Source of the DNA: Falsochrobactrum shanghaiense
GTDB lineage: Bacteria; Pseudomonadota; Alphaproteobacteria; Rhizobiales; Rhizobiaceae
Reading direction: 5' to 3'
Assembly: GCF_003149535.1 (NCBI RefSeq)
Contig: NZ_QGDB01000003.1
Location: 434,001-498,000 of the forward strand
Length of the DNA stretch: 64,000 nucleotides
Shown here: piece after piece, positions 25,894 through 35,792 of the stretch
Layout: the number at the start of each line of letters is the position of its first letter
Numbering within the stretch: the first letter of the stretch is position 1
Translations under genes and position numbers: made by a program
Notes under the pieces: model-generated
The model's database searches: none
What the model was told of the DNA's origin: nothing
Seen by the model: only the letters and a program-made list of their open reading frames with translations

Positions 25894-26541
25894 ATGCAAT
25901 TATATTCACGGCCTCTTTCCCCCTATAGTGCATTCGTGCGCGGCGTCCTTTATCTCAAGGAACTGCCATTCAAGCCAATAGTCCTGCCCTATCCGTTTCC
26001 TGCTGATTTCAGCAATATAACGCCCTTAAAGCGCGTTCCGGTATTGATTACCGGCTCTGGCGAAACACTGTTTGAAGCGGCTGTCATTGCGGAATATCTG
26101 GAAGATCATTTTCCAGAAGTGCTGGTTTTGCCCGGCAGTCCGCGCGAGCGCGCGCTCATCCGCCTTCTGGCGCGCATCACCGAACTGGAAGTTCTCGGTC
26201 CGGCCATGAAGCTGTTCGTTCTTCTAAGCAAGCCGGAACAGGATATGCCGTCTATCGAGCGGCTGTTCGCCCGGCTGCATGGGGGCCTCAATGTGGTCGA
26301 GGCGCGCCTTTCCGAGCAAGATTATGCGATGAGCGATAAAGCCACGCTCGCCGATGCGTGGCTGGTTCCTGTCCGTTTTCTCATGGAACCGCTGAAAAAA
26401 CTTTCCGGCAAGCCCGATCTGCTGGACGCCTATCCCAAATTCGATTCCTATGCCGCAAAAGCACGCCAACACCCTGCATTTGAACGCATATGGAATGAAA
26501 TGGACGACGGACTGAAAGCATTCATGCCGCAGCTTGCCTGA
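25894..26541 (+). CDS. Glutathione S-transferase family protein
   Basis: 215 residues from ATG 25894 (GGGGAACG upstream). The thioredoxin-like N-terminal domain has LYSRPLSPYSAFVRGVL and the cis-proline motif RVPVLI, then ETLFEAAVIAEYLED, where the Glu-(Thr/Ser/Ala) pair binds glutathione. The C-terminal all-helical domain follows. The substrate is unknown. Its place between purQ and purL is not functionally telling. Confidence 0.85.
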   Translation: MQLYSRPLSPYSAFVRGVLYLKELPFKPIVLPYPFPADFSNITPLKRVPVLITGSGETLFEAAVIAEYLEDHFPEVLVLPGSPRERALIRLLARITELEVLGPAMKLFVLLSKPEQDMPSIERLFARLHGGLNVVEARLSEQDYAMSDKATLADAWLVPVRFLMEPLKKLSGKPDLLDAYPKFDSYAAKARQHPAFERIWNEMDDGLKAFMPQLA

Positions 26542-26574
26542 CGATCCTTCCAGCCGCTTCAACCGGAGCCTTAC

Positions 26575-26973
26575 GTGATTAAAATGAAATATGCCTTTCT
26601 GGCAGCGCCTGTCCTTGGACTTGTCGCGGCCTGCACGCCGACTCCTGCGCCCGGCCCGATCGCACTTGATTCCAGCAAAGGCGCTTTATCGACGATGGAG
26701 CGCATCGCGCTTGGAGCCAATAGTTGCTGGTTCAAATCGAAAGACAAGGACTTTCGCGGCTATACGCTGGCACCGGAGCTCAATTCATTCAGCGGACGTC
26801 CCCGCATTCTGGTGCTTCCAGCGCGCAATCTGGCGGGCCGTCCTGTGCTGGTGGTGCAGGCAGAAGGCAACCCGGCGCGCGTAGAAGCCTTCGGCCCCAT
26901 GATGCAGCAAAGTCAGGGTGCGCGCATCGCAAAGGATGTCAATCGCTGGACTGCGGGGCAAAAGGGCTGCTGA
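26575..26973 (+). CDS. Small predicted lipoprotein
   Basis: 132 residues. The N-terminus has a short basic start, a hydrophobic stretch and the lipobox LVAAC, with acylated Cys at about residue 20. The mature part begins with a proline-rich tail. I do not recognise a domain; residues such as NSCWFKSKD and a C-terminal Cys suggest a disulfide. I chose GTG 26575 for its GGAG spacing; ATG 26584 is the alternative. It is likely anchored in the inner or outer membrane. Confidence 0.7.
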   Translation: MIKMKYAFLAAPVLGLVAACTPTPAPGPIALDSSKGALSTMERIALGANSCWFKSKDKDFRGYTLAPELNSFSGRPRILVLPARNLAGRPVLVVQAEGNPARVEAFGPMMQQSQGARIAKDVNRWTAGQKGC

Positions 26974-27053
26974 AGCGGATAAGGGATGCGCGAAAGGCAT
27001 TTGAGCCGGAAAATCCGCATTTTCCTGTCGCGCTTCCGGTCGAGTTGGGCTAA

Positions 27054-27127
27054 AGAGACCCCTTGAAACCTTAGGTGTCCGCCTTCGACAGAAGGTTTTG
27101 GACGCCGCAGCCTGTGACGGGGTCTCT
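27054..27127 (+). promoter_or_regulatory. Structured purL leader RNA, possible cis-regulator
   Basis: Nested helices occupy the region: P1 AGAGACCCC (27054-27062) with GGGGTCTCT (27119-27127); P2 GGTGTCC (27074-27080) with GGACGCC (27100-27106); P3 CCTTC/GAAGG (27082-27086, 27091-27095) capped by GACA. The 3' strand of P1 holds the only GGGG box ahead of the purL ATG at 27135. I do not recognise a known riboswitch class. Confidence 0.5.
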
Positions 27128-27134
27128 CATCCTC

Positions 27135-29357
27135 ATGACTATTTCCAATCAGCGCGACATCACGCCGGACTTGATTGAAGCGCACGGTCTCAAGCCGGAC
27201 GAATATCAACGTATTCTCGATCTTATCGGGCGTGAACCCAGCTTTACGGAACTGGGCATTTTCTCGGCCATGTGGAACGAACATTGTTCCTACAAATCCT
27301 CCAAGAAATGGCTGCGCACATTGCCGACCACCGGTGCGCGCGTCATTCAGGGCCCCGGCGAAAATGCAGGCGTCGTGGATATTGGTGACGGCGATTGCGT
27401 CGTCTTCAAGATGGAAAGCCACAATCACCCCTCCTATATCGAGCCTTATCAGGGCGCGGCAACGGGTGTCGGCGGCATTCTGCGCGACGTGTTCACCATG
27501 GGCGCGCGTCCGGTCGCGGCGATGAACGCATTGCGTTTTGGCGAGCCTGACCACCCCAAGACCCGGCATCTGGTTTCAGGTGTGGTTTCCGGCGTCGGCG
27601 GTTATGGCAATGCCTTCGGCGTTCCAACCGTTGGCGGCGAAGTCAATTTCGACAAGCGCTACAACGGCAATATTCTGGTCAATGCCTTTGCGGCCGGTCT
27701 TGCCAAGCATGACGGCATCTTCCTGTCGGAAGCCAAGGGCGTTGGTTTGCCGGTCGTCTATCTCGGCGCCAAGACAGGCCGGGACGGCGTTGGCGGCGCA
27801 ACCATGGCTTCGGCGGAATTCGACGAATCGATTGAAGAAAAGCGCCCGACCGTTCAGGTCGGCGATCCCTTCACCGAAAAATGCCTTCTGGAAGCCTGCC
27901 TCGAACTGATGGCTTCCGGCGCGGTCATCGCCATTCAGGACATGGGCGCCGCCGGCCTCACCTGCTCGGCGGTTGAAATGGGCGCCAAGGGCGATCTGGG
28001 CATCGAGCTGACCCTCGACCATGTTCCCGTGCGCGAAGAGAATATGACGGCTTACGAAATGATGCTTTCGGAAAGCCAGGAACGCATGCTCATGGTGCTT
28101 GAGCCGACCATGGAAGCGCAGGCACAGGAAATCTTCCGCAAATGGGGCCTCGATTTTGCGATCGTCGGCAAGACCACGGATGATCTGCGCTTTCGCGTCA
28201 TCCATCAGGGCGAGGAAGTCGCCAATCTCCCGATCAAGGAACTCGGCGACGAAGCTCCTGAATATGATCGTCCATGGATGGAACCGGGCAAGCATGGCCC
28301 CTTGCCAGCCGGCAATGTGCCGGAAGTCGAAGACTATTCCGCAGCCCTTCTCAAACTGATCGGTTCGCCGGATCTTTCATCGCGCCGCTGGGTTTACGAG
28401 CAGTATGACACGCTCATTCAGGGCAATTCCTTGCAACGGCCCGGTGGCGATGCCGGTGTCATCCGCGTCGAAGGTCATGAGACCAAGGCGCTGGCTTTTT
28501 CGTCCGACGTAACGCCGCGCTATTGTGAAGCCGATCCTTTGGAGGGCGGCAAGCAGGCTGTGGCCGAATGCTGGCGCAACCTCACCGCAACGGGCGCGGA
28601 ACCGCTCGCTGCGACCGACAACCTCAATTTCGGCAATCCCGAAAAGCCGGAAATCATGGGGCAGCTCGTCAAGGCCATCGAAGGGATCGGCGAGGCTTGC
28701 CGCGCGCTGGATTTCCCTATCGTTTCAGGCAATGTGTCGCTCTATAATGAAACCAATGGCGAGGCCATCCTGCCGACCCCGACCATTGCCGGCGTGGGTC
28801 TTATTCCCGACTGGTCGCAGGCGGCAAGCATCGGCGGAATGCAGGATGGCGATGTGCTGGTTCTGCTTGGGGGCGACGGCACGCATCTTGGCCAGTCCAT
28901 CTATTTGCGCGACCTGTTCGATCGCGCCGATGGTCCGGCTCCTGCCGTCGATCTGGCGCAGGAAAAGCGCAATGGCGAATTCGTGCGCTCCGCCATCCGC
29001 AACGGTCAGGTGACGGCCTGCCACGATCTGTCCGATGGCGGTCTTGCCATTGCAGTCGCGGAAATGGCCATCAAATCCGGCAAGGGCGCCACGCTCAATA
29101 TTGGTGACGGTTTGCCGCATGCCCTGCTTTTTGGCGAGGATCAGGCCCGTTATGTCGTGAGCGCCACGCCTGAAATGGCCAAGCTCATCGCGCTGAATGC
29201 CGAAGGCGCAGGCATCCCGTTCCGGCTGCTCGGCGCGGTGGGCGGAGACCGGCTGACTTTTGGCGGCATCTGCGACGTGTCGGTGGCAGAACTAAACGAG
29301 GCTTACGAAGGCTGGTTCCCTGCTTTCATGCAGGGCGAACAGGCCGTCGACAATTAA
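27135..29357 (+). CDS. purL: FGAM synthase subunit PurL (small type)
   Basis: 740 residues, the short PurL form that requires PurS and PurQ. Visible motifs are [18 protein letters not shown] (active-site His), [37 protein letters not shown], and in the second half [16 protein letters not shown] and [17 protein letters not shown]. It performs ATP-dependent amidation of FGAR. The start ATG 27135 restores the family N-terminus; the frame is open 20 codons further through the structured leader, which is incidental. A terminator follows. Confidence 0.96.
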   Translation: MTISNQRDITPDLIEAHGLKPDEYQRILDLIGREPSFTELGIFSAMWNEHCSYKSSKKWLRTLPTTGARVIQGPGENAGVVDIGDGDCVVFKMESHNHPSYIEPYQGAATGVGGILRDVFTMGARPVAAMNALRFGEPDHPKTRHLVSGVVSGVGGYGNAFGVPTVGGEVNFDKRYNGNILVNAFAAGLAKHDGIFLSEAKGVGLPVVYLGAKTGRDGVGGATMASAEFDESIEEKRPTVQVGDPFTEKCLLEACLELMASGAVIAIQDMGAAGLTCSAVEMGAKGDLGIELTLDHVPVREENMTAYEMMLSESQERMLMVLEPTMEAQAQEIFRKWGLDFAIVGKTTDDLRFRVIHQGEEVANLPIKELGDEAPEYDRPWMEPGKHGPLPAGNVPEVEDYSAALLKLIGSPDLSSRRWVYEQYDTLIQGNSLQRPGGDAGVIRVEGHETKALAFSSDVTPRYCEADPLEGGKQAVAECWRNLTATGAEPLAATDNLNFGNPEKPEIMGQLVKAIEGIGEACRALDFPIVSGNVSLYNETNGEAILPTPTIAGVGLIPDWSQAASIGGMQDGDVLVLLGGDGTHLGQSIYLRDLFDRADGPAPAVDLAQEKRNGEFVRSAIRNGQVTACHDLSDGGLAIAVAEMAIKSGKGATLNIGDGLPHALLFGEDQARYVVSATPEMAKLIALNAEGAGIPFRLLGAVGGDRLTFGGICDVSVAELNEAYEGWFPAFMQGEQAVDN

Positions 29358-29384
29358 GGCGGAGCAGCAAAGATCGTTAATTAC

Positions 29385-29420
29385 AACCGCCCGAGCGGAT
29401 ACCCCGCGTCGGGCGGTTTG
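29385..29420 (+). terminator. Rho-independent terminator after purL
   Basis: AACCGCCCGA (29385-29394) pairs with TCGGGCGGTT (29409-29418), followed by a short T run. Confidence 0.75.
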
Positions 29421-29454
29421 CCTGTCTGCGATATAAGCGTTAGACAGATCAATG

Positions 29455-29482
29455 TTGACGTATCATGTCGATACGTTACGAT
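29455..29482 (+). promoter_or_regulatory. Predicted bolA promoter with palindromic operator in the spacer
   Basis: TTGACG (29455-29460), 16 bp spacer, TACGAT (29477-29482). The spacer is occupied by a perfect inverted repeat, ACGTATC-ATGTC-GATACGT (29458-29476). This placement is typical of a repressor operator. The regulator is unknown. Confidence 0.5.
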
Positions 29483-29526
29483 TCGTCGGACAATAGAAGA
29501 CAGCCGGAAACGGCGGGAGATTTTGC

Positions 29527-29760
29527 ATGGCTATGGACGCTCACGAGATCGAAAAGCTGATACGCGAAGGGATACCTGACGCAAAGGTGACGATCCGCGA
29601 CCTTGCCGGAGACGGAGATCATTTTGCAGCCGAAGTGATCGCAGAAAGCTTCCGCGGCAAGTCTCGCGTGCAGCAGCACCAGATGGTTTATGACGCGCTC
29701 AAAGGCAATATGGGCGGAGTGCTTCACGCGCTGGCCCTGCAAACCAGCGTGCCGGAATGA
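29527..29760 (+). CDS. BolA-family protein
   Basis: 77 residues, a BolA/IbaG-size single domain. The conserved segment SFRGKSRVQQHQMVYDAL (His ligand) and VTIRDLAGDGDHFAAEVIAESF fit the family. BolA proteins bind CGFS glutaredoxins and share a [2Fe-2S] cluster. The gene for such a glutaredoxin is the next one, 195 bp downstream, which supports the pairing. ATG 29527 has GGGAG at ten bases. Confidence 0.93.
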   Translation: MAMDAHEIEKLIREGIPDAKVTIRDLAGDGDHFAAEVIAESFRGKSRVQQHQMVYDALKGNMGGVLHALALQTSVPE

Positions 29761-29763
29761 ACG

Positions 29764-29797
29764 AAATCACCGCCCCAAAAGGGCGGTGATTTTCCTC
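29764..29797 (+). terminator. Terminator between bolA and grxD
   Basis: The 12-bp stem AAATCACCGCCC/GGGCGGTGATTT has a five-base loop and a T run. The two neighbours therefore have separate transcription units or partial read-through. Confidence 0.85.
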
Positions 29798-29954
29798 CTG
29801 CGGCAAGATGCTGCTGCAAATGAAAAGATTTTCAGGTGAATTTGACTTGCTTTCACTCCTGGAGGGTGATTACCACAATTCAACTCACTATATTGGAACA
29901 ACATCTATCCCTACACGAGCCGGCACTTGAACCGGCATCCTGAAAGGAATTCAA

Positions 29955-30287
29955 ATGACCGGAATCAACGATTTCATCGATAATGAAGTGAAGACCAACG
30001 ACGTCGTACTTTTCATGAAGGGGACGCCGGGTTTTCCTCAATGCGGATTTTCGGGTCAGGTCGTCCAGATTCTCGACTATCTGGGAGTCGAATATAAGGG
30101 CGTCAACGTTCTGGCTTCCGATGAAATCCGTCAGGGCATCAAGGACTATTCCAACTGGCCGACCATCCCGCAGCTTTATGTGAAGGGTGAATTTATCGGC
30201 GGTTGCGATATTATCCGTGAAATGTTCCAATCCAGCGAATTGCAGGCTCTTTTTACCGATAAAGGCATTGCCACCAAAGCCGCATAA
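29955..30287 (+). CDS. grxD: Monothiol CGFS glutaredoxin (Grx4 type)
   Basis: 110 residues. The CGFS active site appears in GFPQCGFSGQVVQIL, with the cis-Pro motif WPTIPQLY and GGCDIIREM for glutathione binding. It coordinates a [2Fe-2S] cluster with glutathione and delivers it or senses iron together with BolA. ATG 29955 has AAAGGAATT upstream. A terminator follows. Confidence 0.95.
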   Translation: MTGINDFIDNEVKTNDVVLFMKGTPGFPQCGFSGQVVQILDYLGVEYKGVNVLASDEIRQGIKDYSNWPTIPQLYVKGEFIGGCDIIREMFQSSELQALFTDKGIATKAA

Positions 30288-30325
30288 GATTAATTGCCTT
30301 AATACGGCTTTTGCCTCGTTTATCC

Positions 30326-30356
30326 AAAGGCGCCGGTCGACGGCGCCTTTTATATT
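30326..30356 (+). terminator. Terminator after grxD
   Basis: AAAGGCGCCG (30326-30335) pairs with CGGCGCCTTT (30341-30350), followed by TATATTT. Confidence 0.85.
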
Positions 30357-30395
30357 TCATATTGCCTGATCCGTTTTTACCGAGGAATGCCAGAC

Positions 30396-31643
30396 ATGCC
30401 GCTCGACATTGGTTCGCCGGACCAGAAAGCCCCCACGCATGGGCGCACGGAATTTATCGCGCTCATTGCTGCAATCATGGCGATCAACGCGCTTGCAGTG
30501 GATATTATGCTGCCCGGCCTGCCACAAATCGGGGCCAGCCTTGGCGTTTTGTCGGAAAATCACGCGCAATTCGTCATTACAGCCTATCTGCTGGGATTTG
30601 GCGTATCGCAGCTCTTCTATGGGCCATTGAGCGATCGCTTCGGCAGAAGAATTCCACTGTTCGGCGGGCTGCTTATTTTCATCCTCGCAGCGCTTGGTGC
30701 GGCTGTCGCCACCAATTTTACAGTGCTTCTCGTGCTGCGCGTATTACAGGGGCTTGGTGCGGCCGCAACGCGGGTCATTGCGGTTTCCGTGGTCCGCGAC
30801 CGGTTCGCGGGACGCCAGATGGCCGAGGTCATGTCGCTCGTCATGATGGTTTTCATGATCCTGCCGGTGCTGGCTCCTGCGGGCGGACAGGTCATCATGC
30901 TGTTTGGCGAATGGCATCTGATTTTTCTCTGTATGGCTTTTCTCGCGGCAGCGGTTGCCATCTGGGCCTATATCCGCCTGCCCGAGACATTGCCGGTAGA
31001 GCAGCGCCGTCCGCTAACCATTTCGAGCGTGATAGGCGGCTTTCGCATCGTCCTTACCAATCGTGTCGCCCTGTTCTATATGCTCGGCACGTCTTTCATC
31101 CTCGGCGCGCTGTTTGGCTACATCAACTCGGCGCAGCAGATTTTCGTCGACATCTATAAGCTTGGGCCCCTATTCCCTCTCGCATTCGCTGCCGTGGCAA
31201 TGACATTGGCGCTGGCGTCCTTCCTCAACTCCCGCCTCGTGGGACGTTTCGGAATGCGGCGTATCTCGCAAACCATGCTGCTGGTCTTCACGGGCTTCAG
31301 CCTGCTGTGGATGGCACTTTCACTGCTGACGGAAGGGCATCTGCCGTTTGCACTGATGATGGCCATCTATATGGTCATCATGTTCTCCTTCAGCCTCGTG
31401 ACGGCAAATTTCAACGCCTTGGCGATGGAGCCGCTTGGCAATGTGGCCGGAACCGCGTCCTCGGTTCTGGGTTTCGCACAGACCGTAATCGGCGCGTCGC
31501 TCGGCGCGATCATCGGGCAGGCTTTTGATGGAACAACCACGCCGGTTGCGATGGGCTATTGCGTGCTGGGCTTCGTCGCGCTCATCTGCGTGCTGGTTGC
31601 GGAAAAGGGCCGCTTTTTCCGCGCGCAAAACAAACCATTATAG
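30396..31643 (+). CDS. Bcr/CflA-family multidrug efflux MFS transporter
   Basis: 415 residues from ATG 30396, nine bases after GAGG; the ATG three codons earlier sits too close to it. Twelve hydrophobic segments are visible. The MFS signature GPLSDRFGRRIPLF falls between spans 2 and 3, and LRVLQGLGAAATRVIAVSVVRDRFAG is typical of the DHA1 Bcr/CflA drug exporters. It would expel drugs by proton antiport at the inner membrane. No local regulator is seen. Confidence 0.9.
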   Translation: MPLDIGSPDQKAPTHGRTEFIALIAAIMAINALAVDIMLPGLPQIGASLGVLSENHAQFVITAYLLGFGVSQLFYGPLSDRFGRRIPLFGGLLIFILAALGAAVATNFTVLLVLRVLQGLGAAATRVIAVSVVRDRFAGRQMAEVMSLVMMVFMILPVLAPAGGQVIMLFGEWHLIFLCMAFLAAAVAIWAYIRLPETLPVEQRRPLTISSVIGGFRIVLTNRVALFYMLGTSFILGALFGYINSAQQIFVDIYKLGPLFPLAFAAVAMTLALASFLNSRLVGRFGMRRISQTMLLVFTGFSLLWMALSLLTEGHLPFALMMAIYMVIMFSFSLVTANFNALAMEPLGNVAGTASSVLGFAQTVIGASLGAIIGQAFDGTTTPVAMGYCVLGFVALICVLVAEKGRFFRAQNKPL

Positions 31644-31657
31644 GCTTTCAAGGCAAA

Positions 31658-31682
31658 GGCCCGCCAAAAGGCGGGCCGAAAT
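31658..31682. terminator. Convergent-gene terminator
   Basis: GGCCCGCC-AAAA-GGCGGGCC lies between the MFS gene and the minus-strand IMPase-family gene. Confidence 0.7.
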
Positions 31683-31683
31683 T

Positions 31684-32517
31684 CTATTCCTGCCAGAGCG
31701 CTGCGTGAATGGCCTGCCAGCTTTCCTTGTCCGGTGCGACCAGCAATCCGCCACCAACATGCGACGGGAGATAGGCGCTGCCGTCCCATCGCGCGAGATA
31801 ACCGCCCGCTTCCTGATGAATCAGCGCGCCCGGCAGATGATCCCACGGCATCAACTTGTTATAGACCGCGAAATGCGCGCCGCCGGTCGCGATAATGCGA
31901 TATTCATGCGCAGCGCAGCGATAGCCTATCTGTGACAGGAATTTGGTATGATTGCGGGCCAATCGTGAGCGCAGCGGTTCGGCTGTATATTGCCACGAGA
32001 TCGAACCGGTCATCTGTGAAATATCGGCAGCGGGAGCGACGCTCACCTTGCTCATATCGCCGTCACGATGGCGGATATAGCTGCCGCCACCCTTGGTCGC
32101 GACCAGCCAGTCTTTGCCTACGGGATCATAAATGATACCGGCAACAGTCTCACCGGCTGCAACCACGGACAGCATGACCCCAAACAGCGGAACGCCGGAC
32201 GCAAAGTTGAAAGTACCGTCGACAGGGTCGATCGTGAAGGCAAGCTCCGCCTCGCCCAGCCCTTCGATAAGGGCAGGATTGTCGGAGCAGGCTTCTTCCC
32301 CGACGATCAGGGCACCGGGAAAACGCTCTTCAAGCTGTTTGGTGATGTATCGTTCCGCATTGACGTCCGCTTCTGTCACCAGATCAGCCGCCGAGGTCTT
32401 CTGGCGGATGTCACCATCCCCAAGCCTGCGGAAGCGCGGCATGATTTCCTGCTCGGCTGCATCGGCCAGAAGGCGGGCCAGCCAATCGGTCTGTTTTTCG
32501 TCAAAGCGCACGGTCAT
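31684..32517 (-). CDS. Inositol monophosphatase-family phosphatase
   Basis: 277 residues. The metal motifs are VGEEACSD (Glu), [13 protein letters not shown] (DPxDGT) and the C-terminal [17 protein letters not shown] (WD). The family includes inositol monophosphatase, histidinol phosphatase HisN and CysQ; residues alone do not settle which. Its first 17 bp overlap the end of ttcA, so the two are translationally linked. Confidence 0.88.
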   Translation of the reverse strand: MTVRFDEKQTDWLARLLADAAEQEIMPRFRRLGDGDIRQKTSAADLVTEADVNAERYITKQLEERFPGALIVGEEACSDNPALIEGLGEAELAFTIDPVDGTFNFASGVPLFGVMLSVVAAGETVAGIIYDPVGKDWLVATKGGGSYIRHRDGDMSKVSVAPAADISQMTGSISWQYTAEPLRSRLARNHTKFLSQIGYRCAAHEYRIIATGGAHFAVYNKLMPWDHLPGALIHQEAGGYLARWDGSAYLPSHVGGGLLVAPDKESWQAIHAALWQE

Positions 32518-33379
32518 TCTCCATATTGCCGCCAGTCATCAGTCCGGCGAAGTCGAACAGCTTGCGGTCAAGCAGATGGCTTGGGCGCACATTGGTCATG
32601 GCACGGATCATCGTATCCTTGCGGCCCGGCATACGCTTCTCGATGTCGGCCAGCATGGCTTTCATCGCATTGCGCTGCAGCCCCTCCTGGCTCCCACACA
32701 GATCGCAGGGGATAATCGGGAACTGCATTGCGGCAGCAAATTTTTCGAGGTCCTCTTCCGCCGCATAGGAGAGCGGACGAAACAGCATCAGGTCGCCCTC
32801 ATCATTGACCAGCTTCGGCGGCATGGCCGCGAGACGCCCACCATGGAAGAGGTTCATGAAGAAGGTTTCGAGAATATCCTCGCGGTGGTGGCCAAGCACG
32901 ATGGCCGAGCACCCTTCCTCACGCGCAATGCGATAGAGATTTCCACGACGCAGGCGCGAGCAAAGCGAGCAATAGGTCTGGGTTTCCGGCAGCTTATCCG
33001 TCACGATCGAATATGTATCCTGATATTCGATACGATGCCGGATGCCGTAGTGATTGAGAAAATCCGGCAGGATATGTTTGGGAAAGTTCGGCTGCCCCTG
33101 ATCCAGATTGCAGGCGAGAAGCTCGACAGGCAGGAGGCCGCGCCATTTCAGATCAAGCAGCAGCGCCAGAAGACCATAGGAATCCTTGCCCCCCGACAGG
33201 CAGATCAGCCAGCGCTCGCCCGGCTTCACCATGGCGAAATCATCGATGGCCTGCCGCGTCAGGCGCAGAAGGCGCTTGCGCAATTTGTTGAACTCGACTG
33301 ATGTTGGAACATCGCGAAATAGCGGATGGCAACCGTCATCATCGTTGTTTTCCGCAATATCAGGATCGAAAGCGTTCAT
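32501..33379 (-). CDS. ttcA: tRNA 2-thiocytidine synthetase
   Basis: 292 residues from ATG 33379, with AGGAAG upstream; the open frame begins earlier without a ribosome site. The PP-loop SGGKDS binds ATP. CSLC and CDLC supply the cysteines for the Fe-S cluster, and [27 protein letters not shown] is the family signature. It thiolates C32 in certain tRNAs. Confidence 0.94.
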   Translation of the reverse strand: MNAFDPDIAENNDDDGCHPLFRDVPTSVEFNKLRKRLLRLTRQAIDDFAMVKPGERWLICLSGGKDSYGLLALLLDLKWRGLLPVELLACNLDQGQPNFPKHILPDFLNHYGIRHRIEYQDTYSIVTDKLPETQTYCSLCSRLRRGNLYRIAREEGCSAIVLGHHREDILETFFMNLFHGGRLAAMPPKLVNDEGDLMLFRPLSYAAEEDLEKFAAAMQFPIIPCDLCGSQEGLQRNAMKAMLADIEKRMPGRKDTMIRAMTNVRPSHLLDRKLFDFAGLMTGGNMENDRAL

Positions 33380-33423
33380 GATGCTTCCTGCGAATAAGTG
33401 CACACTGATGTCTACATACAGAA

Positions 33424-33452
33424 AAGCCGCCCATGGGGAAACCAAGGGCGGC
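33424..33452 (-). terminator. Terminator of rpsD
   Basis: GCCGCCC (33426-33432) pairs with GGGCGGC (33446-33452). On the minus strand the stem is followed by TTTTC, just past the rpsD stop. Confidence 0.7.
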
Positions 33453-33486
33453 CATTTCCTGTGTTAATTGAGCCAGCGGCCCGAAA

Positions 33487-34104
33487 TTAACGCGAGTAGA
33501 ATTCGACGACGAGGCTCGGCTCCATCTGGACGGCGTATGGCACATCCGAAAGGACCGGTACGCGCGCATAAGTTGCAACCATCTTGTTATGATCGACTTC
33601 GATGTAGTCAGGCACATCGCGTTCGGCCAGCTGTACGGCTTCCAGAACGATTGCAAGCTGCTTGGACTTTTCGCGGACTTCAACAACGTCACCGGCCTTG
33701 AGGCGGTAAGACTGGATGTTGACGCGGCGACCGTTCACATTCACGTGGCCGTGATTGATGAACTGGCGGGCAGCAAAGATCGTCGGAACGAACTTGGAAC
33801 GGTATACAACCGCGTCCAGACGCGATTCGAGCAGGCCGATCAGGTTTTCACCCGTGTCGCCCTTGCGGCGGGCCGCTTCGTCATAGGTCTTGCGAAACTG
33901 CTTTTCGGAGATGTCGCCATAGAAGCCCTTGAGCTTCTGCTTTGCACGCAGCTGCACACCGAAGTCCGACAGCTTGCCCTTGCGGCGCTGGCCGTGCTGG
34001 CCGGGGCCATATTCACGACGGTTTACCGGGGACTTGGGACGGCCCCAGATGTTTTCGCCAAGACGGCGATCAATTTTGTACTTAGCGGATTCGCGCTTGC
34101 TCAT
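33487..34104 (-). CDS. rpsD: 30S ribosomal protein S4
   Basis: 205 residues, the standard length. It starts [22 protein letters not shown]. The S4 RNA-binding domain is [36 protein letters not shown]. The S4 protein nucleates 30S assembly and often represses its own operon. ATG 34104 has AAAGGAA upstream. The gene stands alone, as is common in alphaproteobacteria. Confidence 0.97.
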   Translation of the reverse strand: MSKRESAKYKIDRRLGENIWGRPKSPVNRREYGPGQHGQRRKGKLSDFGVQLRAKQKLKGFYGDISEKQFRKTYDEAARRKGDTGENLIGLLESRLDAVVYRSKFVPTIFAARQFINHGHVNVNGRRVNIQSYRLKAGDVVEVREKSKQLAIVLEAVQLAERDVPDYIEVDHNKMVATYARVPVLSDVPYAVQMEPSLVVEFYSR

Positions 34105-34423
34105 CGCATTTCCTTTAAAAAGTTGGGCGCCTGACGGCGCGGACAGGAAACGCGCCCTCCTCTGCCCTTGATTTCAAGGACTGACAGGATGAAGCGCGCA
34201 AGTGCGATCCTCATCCACGGGACACGTCAAATGAAACGCCGGAGACAAGCTCCAGCGGTGGCGGCTTTTAGTCATGAAGGGCGCAGCTTGTCAAGGCTTG
34301 GGTGCCTTTTTCCGCTGTTTCCGGGCCTTGCTGCGCCTTTGCAACCAATTGCCATCAAGCGTGAAGGAACGGCAAGGCGGGTTTTCACATTAAACCAGGA
34401 GATCATTGTCAAAAGGGGCCGAT
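34105..34423. other. Divergent intergenic region, rpsD/extensin-like gene
   Basis: About 320 bp. A GC hairpin GGCGCG-(9)-CGCGCC at 34136-34156 lies in the rpsD leader and could be a S4-binding structure, which is speculative. Another inverted region, GCCGGAG...CTCC...GGCGGC, spans about 34241-34268. I see no gene. Confidence 0.45.
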
Positions 34424-35209
34424 ATGATTGTTGCTTATGTTTCTATTCCGAGACGCGCTTTTGCCTTGTCGATCATGCTCGCGCTGCTGCCCTTATCCGA
34501 TCTATATCCGATCAGCCCCTCCTTCGCAAAGGCCCGGGAACTGCCTGAAGCCGTTCCCATTCCCATCCCCGCCCCATCACGAAACAGAACGAAAGAGCCG
34601 CTTGAAGAGTTGCCCGCTAAAAAGCCCGTGCCGCAAAAGGACGAGCGCATCTATCAGGTCGCATGTCCCGCATTGCTCAACGGCGAGGTGGAGGGAAAAC
34701 TCCTGCCGCCACTTGAGGACGGGGTGCAATGCGGGGCGCACTCCCCTCTTTCGCTACTCTCTATCGGCAAGAGCGAGCCGCTGAAGTTTTCGAATGCGGT
34801 CACGACGAATTGCGCCATGGCGGTCACGCTTGCCCAATGGAGCGAGAGTGTCAAACAGGCAGCAAAGGACGCCTATGGCGACACGCTGAAAATCACCGAG
34901 ATCGGCACCGGCTCGGATTATCAATGCCGCAAAGTGAACGGCGCGACCACGGGGCGCGTGTCCGAACATGCATTCGCCAATGCGCTCGACATCATGTCAT
35001 TCAAATTCTCGTATGGCTCCGGAACAGAGCTGGAAAGCGGCTGGAACGGAACGGAAAAGGAGAAAAAATTCTGGCGCGCGGTGCATAAGGCAAGCTGTGC
35101 GCTCTTCATGACCGTCATCGGCCCGGATGGCGACGCCGCCCATCGCACCAATATGCATCTGGATCAGGGCTGTCATGGAAAATCATGTCTTGCCCGAATC
35201 TGCCAGTAA
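34424..35209 (+). CDS. Extensin-like C-terminal domain protein (secreted)
   Basis: 261 residues from ATG 34424 (AAGGGG). A TTG six codons earlier (34406) has an equally good CAGGAG, so two starts are possible. A signal peptide (about residues 1-33) and a proline-rich linker precede the extensin-like domain, visible in VTTNCAMAVTLAQW, GSDYQCRKVNGATTGRVSEHAFANALDIMSF in order and HRTNMHLDQGCHG. The conserved His and Asp resemble the zinc site of M15 D-Ala-D-Ala peptidases, which suggests a cell-wall role. Four to six cysteines probably form disulfides in the periplasm. Confidence 0.82.
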   Translation: MIVAYVSIPRRAFALSIMLALLPLSDLYPISPSFAKARELPEAVPIPIPAPSRNRTKEPLEELPAKKPVPQKDERIYQVACPALLNGEVEGKLLPPLEDGVQCGAHSPLSLLSIGKSEPLKFSNAVTTNCAMAVTLAQWSESVKQAAKDAYGDTLKITEIGTGSDYQCRKVNGATTGRVSEHAFANALDIMSFKFSYGSGTELESGWNGTEKEKKFWRAVHKASCALFMTVIGPDGDAAHRTNMHLDQGCHGKSCLARICQ

Positions 35210-35308
35210 GATATTCTGGTTCGTAAATAGATATAATGAATGTGTTTAATCTCTGGTCACGATTATCGATGCCGTCCGAAACGGCTGCTTTTCAGAAGGA
35301 ACAGATTT

Positions 35309-35734
35309 ATGAAATCGACCAAAATCATATTGTCGGCCATTTTTGCTTTGGGCTTTACCGTAGCAGCGCATGCAGATGCGATCCCAAAGCGCAGCAAGGA
35401 TTTCAAAGCAAATTATCAGACGCTCACACAGGATCAGAAGGCCGCGCCACAGATCGCCGAGTGCGTTGCCAGCGCCTATGACTATGTCAAGAAGAGCAAG
35501 AAATATGATCGGCTTGGCTTCACGCAAAACGATATTGCCGCTGCTGCCACGAGCAACAAGACCATAAAATTCAGCACCCATGACCCGCGCAAGGTAACGT
35601 CGGTAATCGCAGTTTCAGGCGAAGCGCGACCTAAGACCAACAGCACCCATTGGGACAGTATAACGCTGCGCTGCGGCATTGCTGGCGGCAAACTCAAAGC
35701 CATCGAACTGGTGACAACCAAAACTGCGAGTTAA
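35309..35734 (+). CDS. Secreted hypothetical protein
   Basis: 141 residues from ATG 35309, with AAGGAA upstream. A clear signal peptide (KSTKIILSAIFALGFTVAAHA) is cleaved before DA. The mature protein is basic, with two cysteines (IAECVAS and LRCGIA) that could bond, and a beta-rich C-terminal half. I do not recognise a family with confidence. It is likely periplasmic. It stands 99 bp after the extensin-like gene. Confidence 0.7.
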   Translation: MKSTKIILSAIFALGFTVAAHADAIPKRSKDFKANYQTLTQDQKAAPQIAECVASAYDYVKKSKKYDRLGFTQNDIAAAATSNKTIKFSTHDPRKVTSVIAVSGEARPKTNSTHWDSITLRCGIAGGKLKAIELVTTKTAS

Positions 35735-35792
35735 AACCCGCCGCGAACGCAGATAGCTGAGCATACAGGCATTGCCGGGCACCCTCTTCCAA

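Noticed and set aside
27075-27134. A 20-codon N-terminal extension of PurL
   Set aside because: The family N-terminus begins at ATG 27135, and the extension coincides with base-paired leader RNA.
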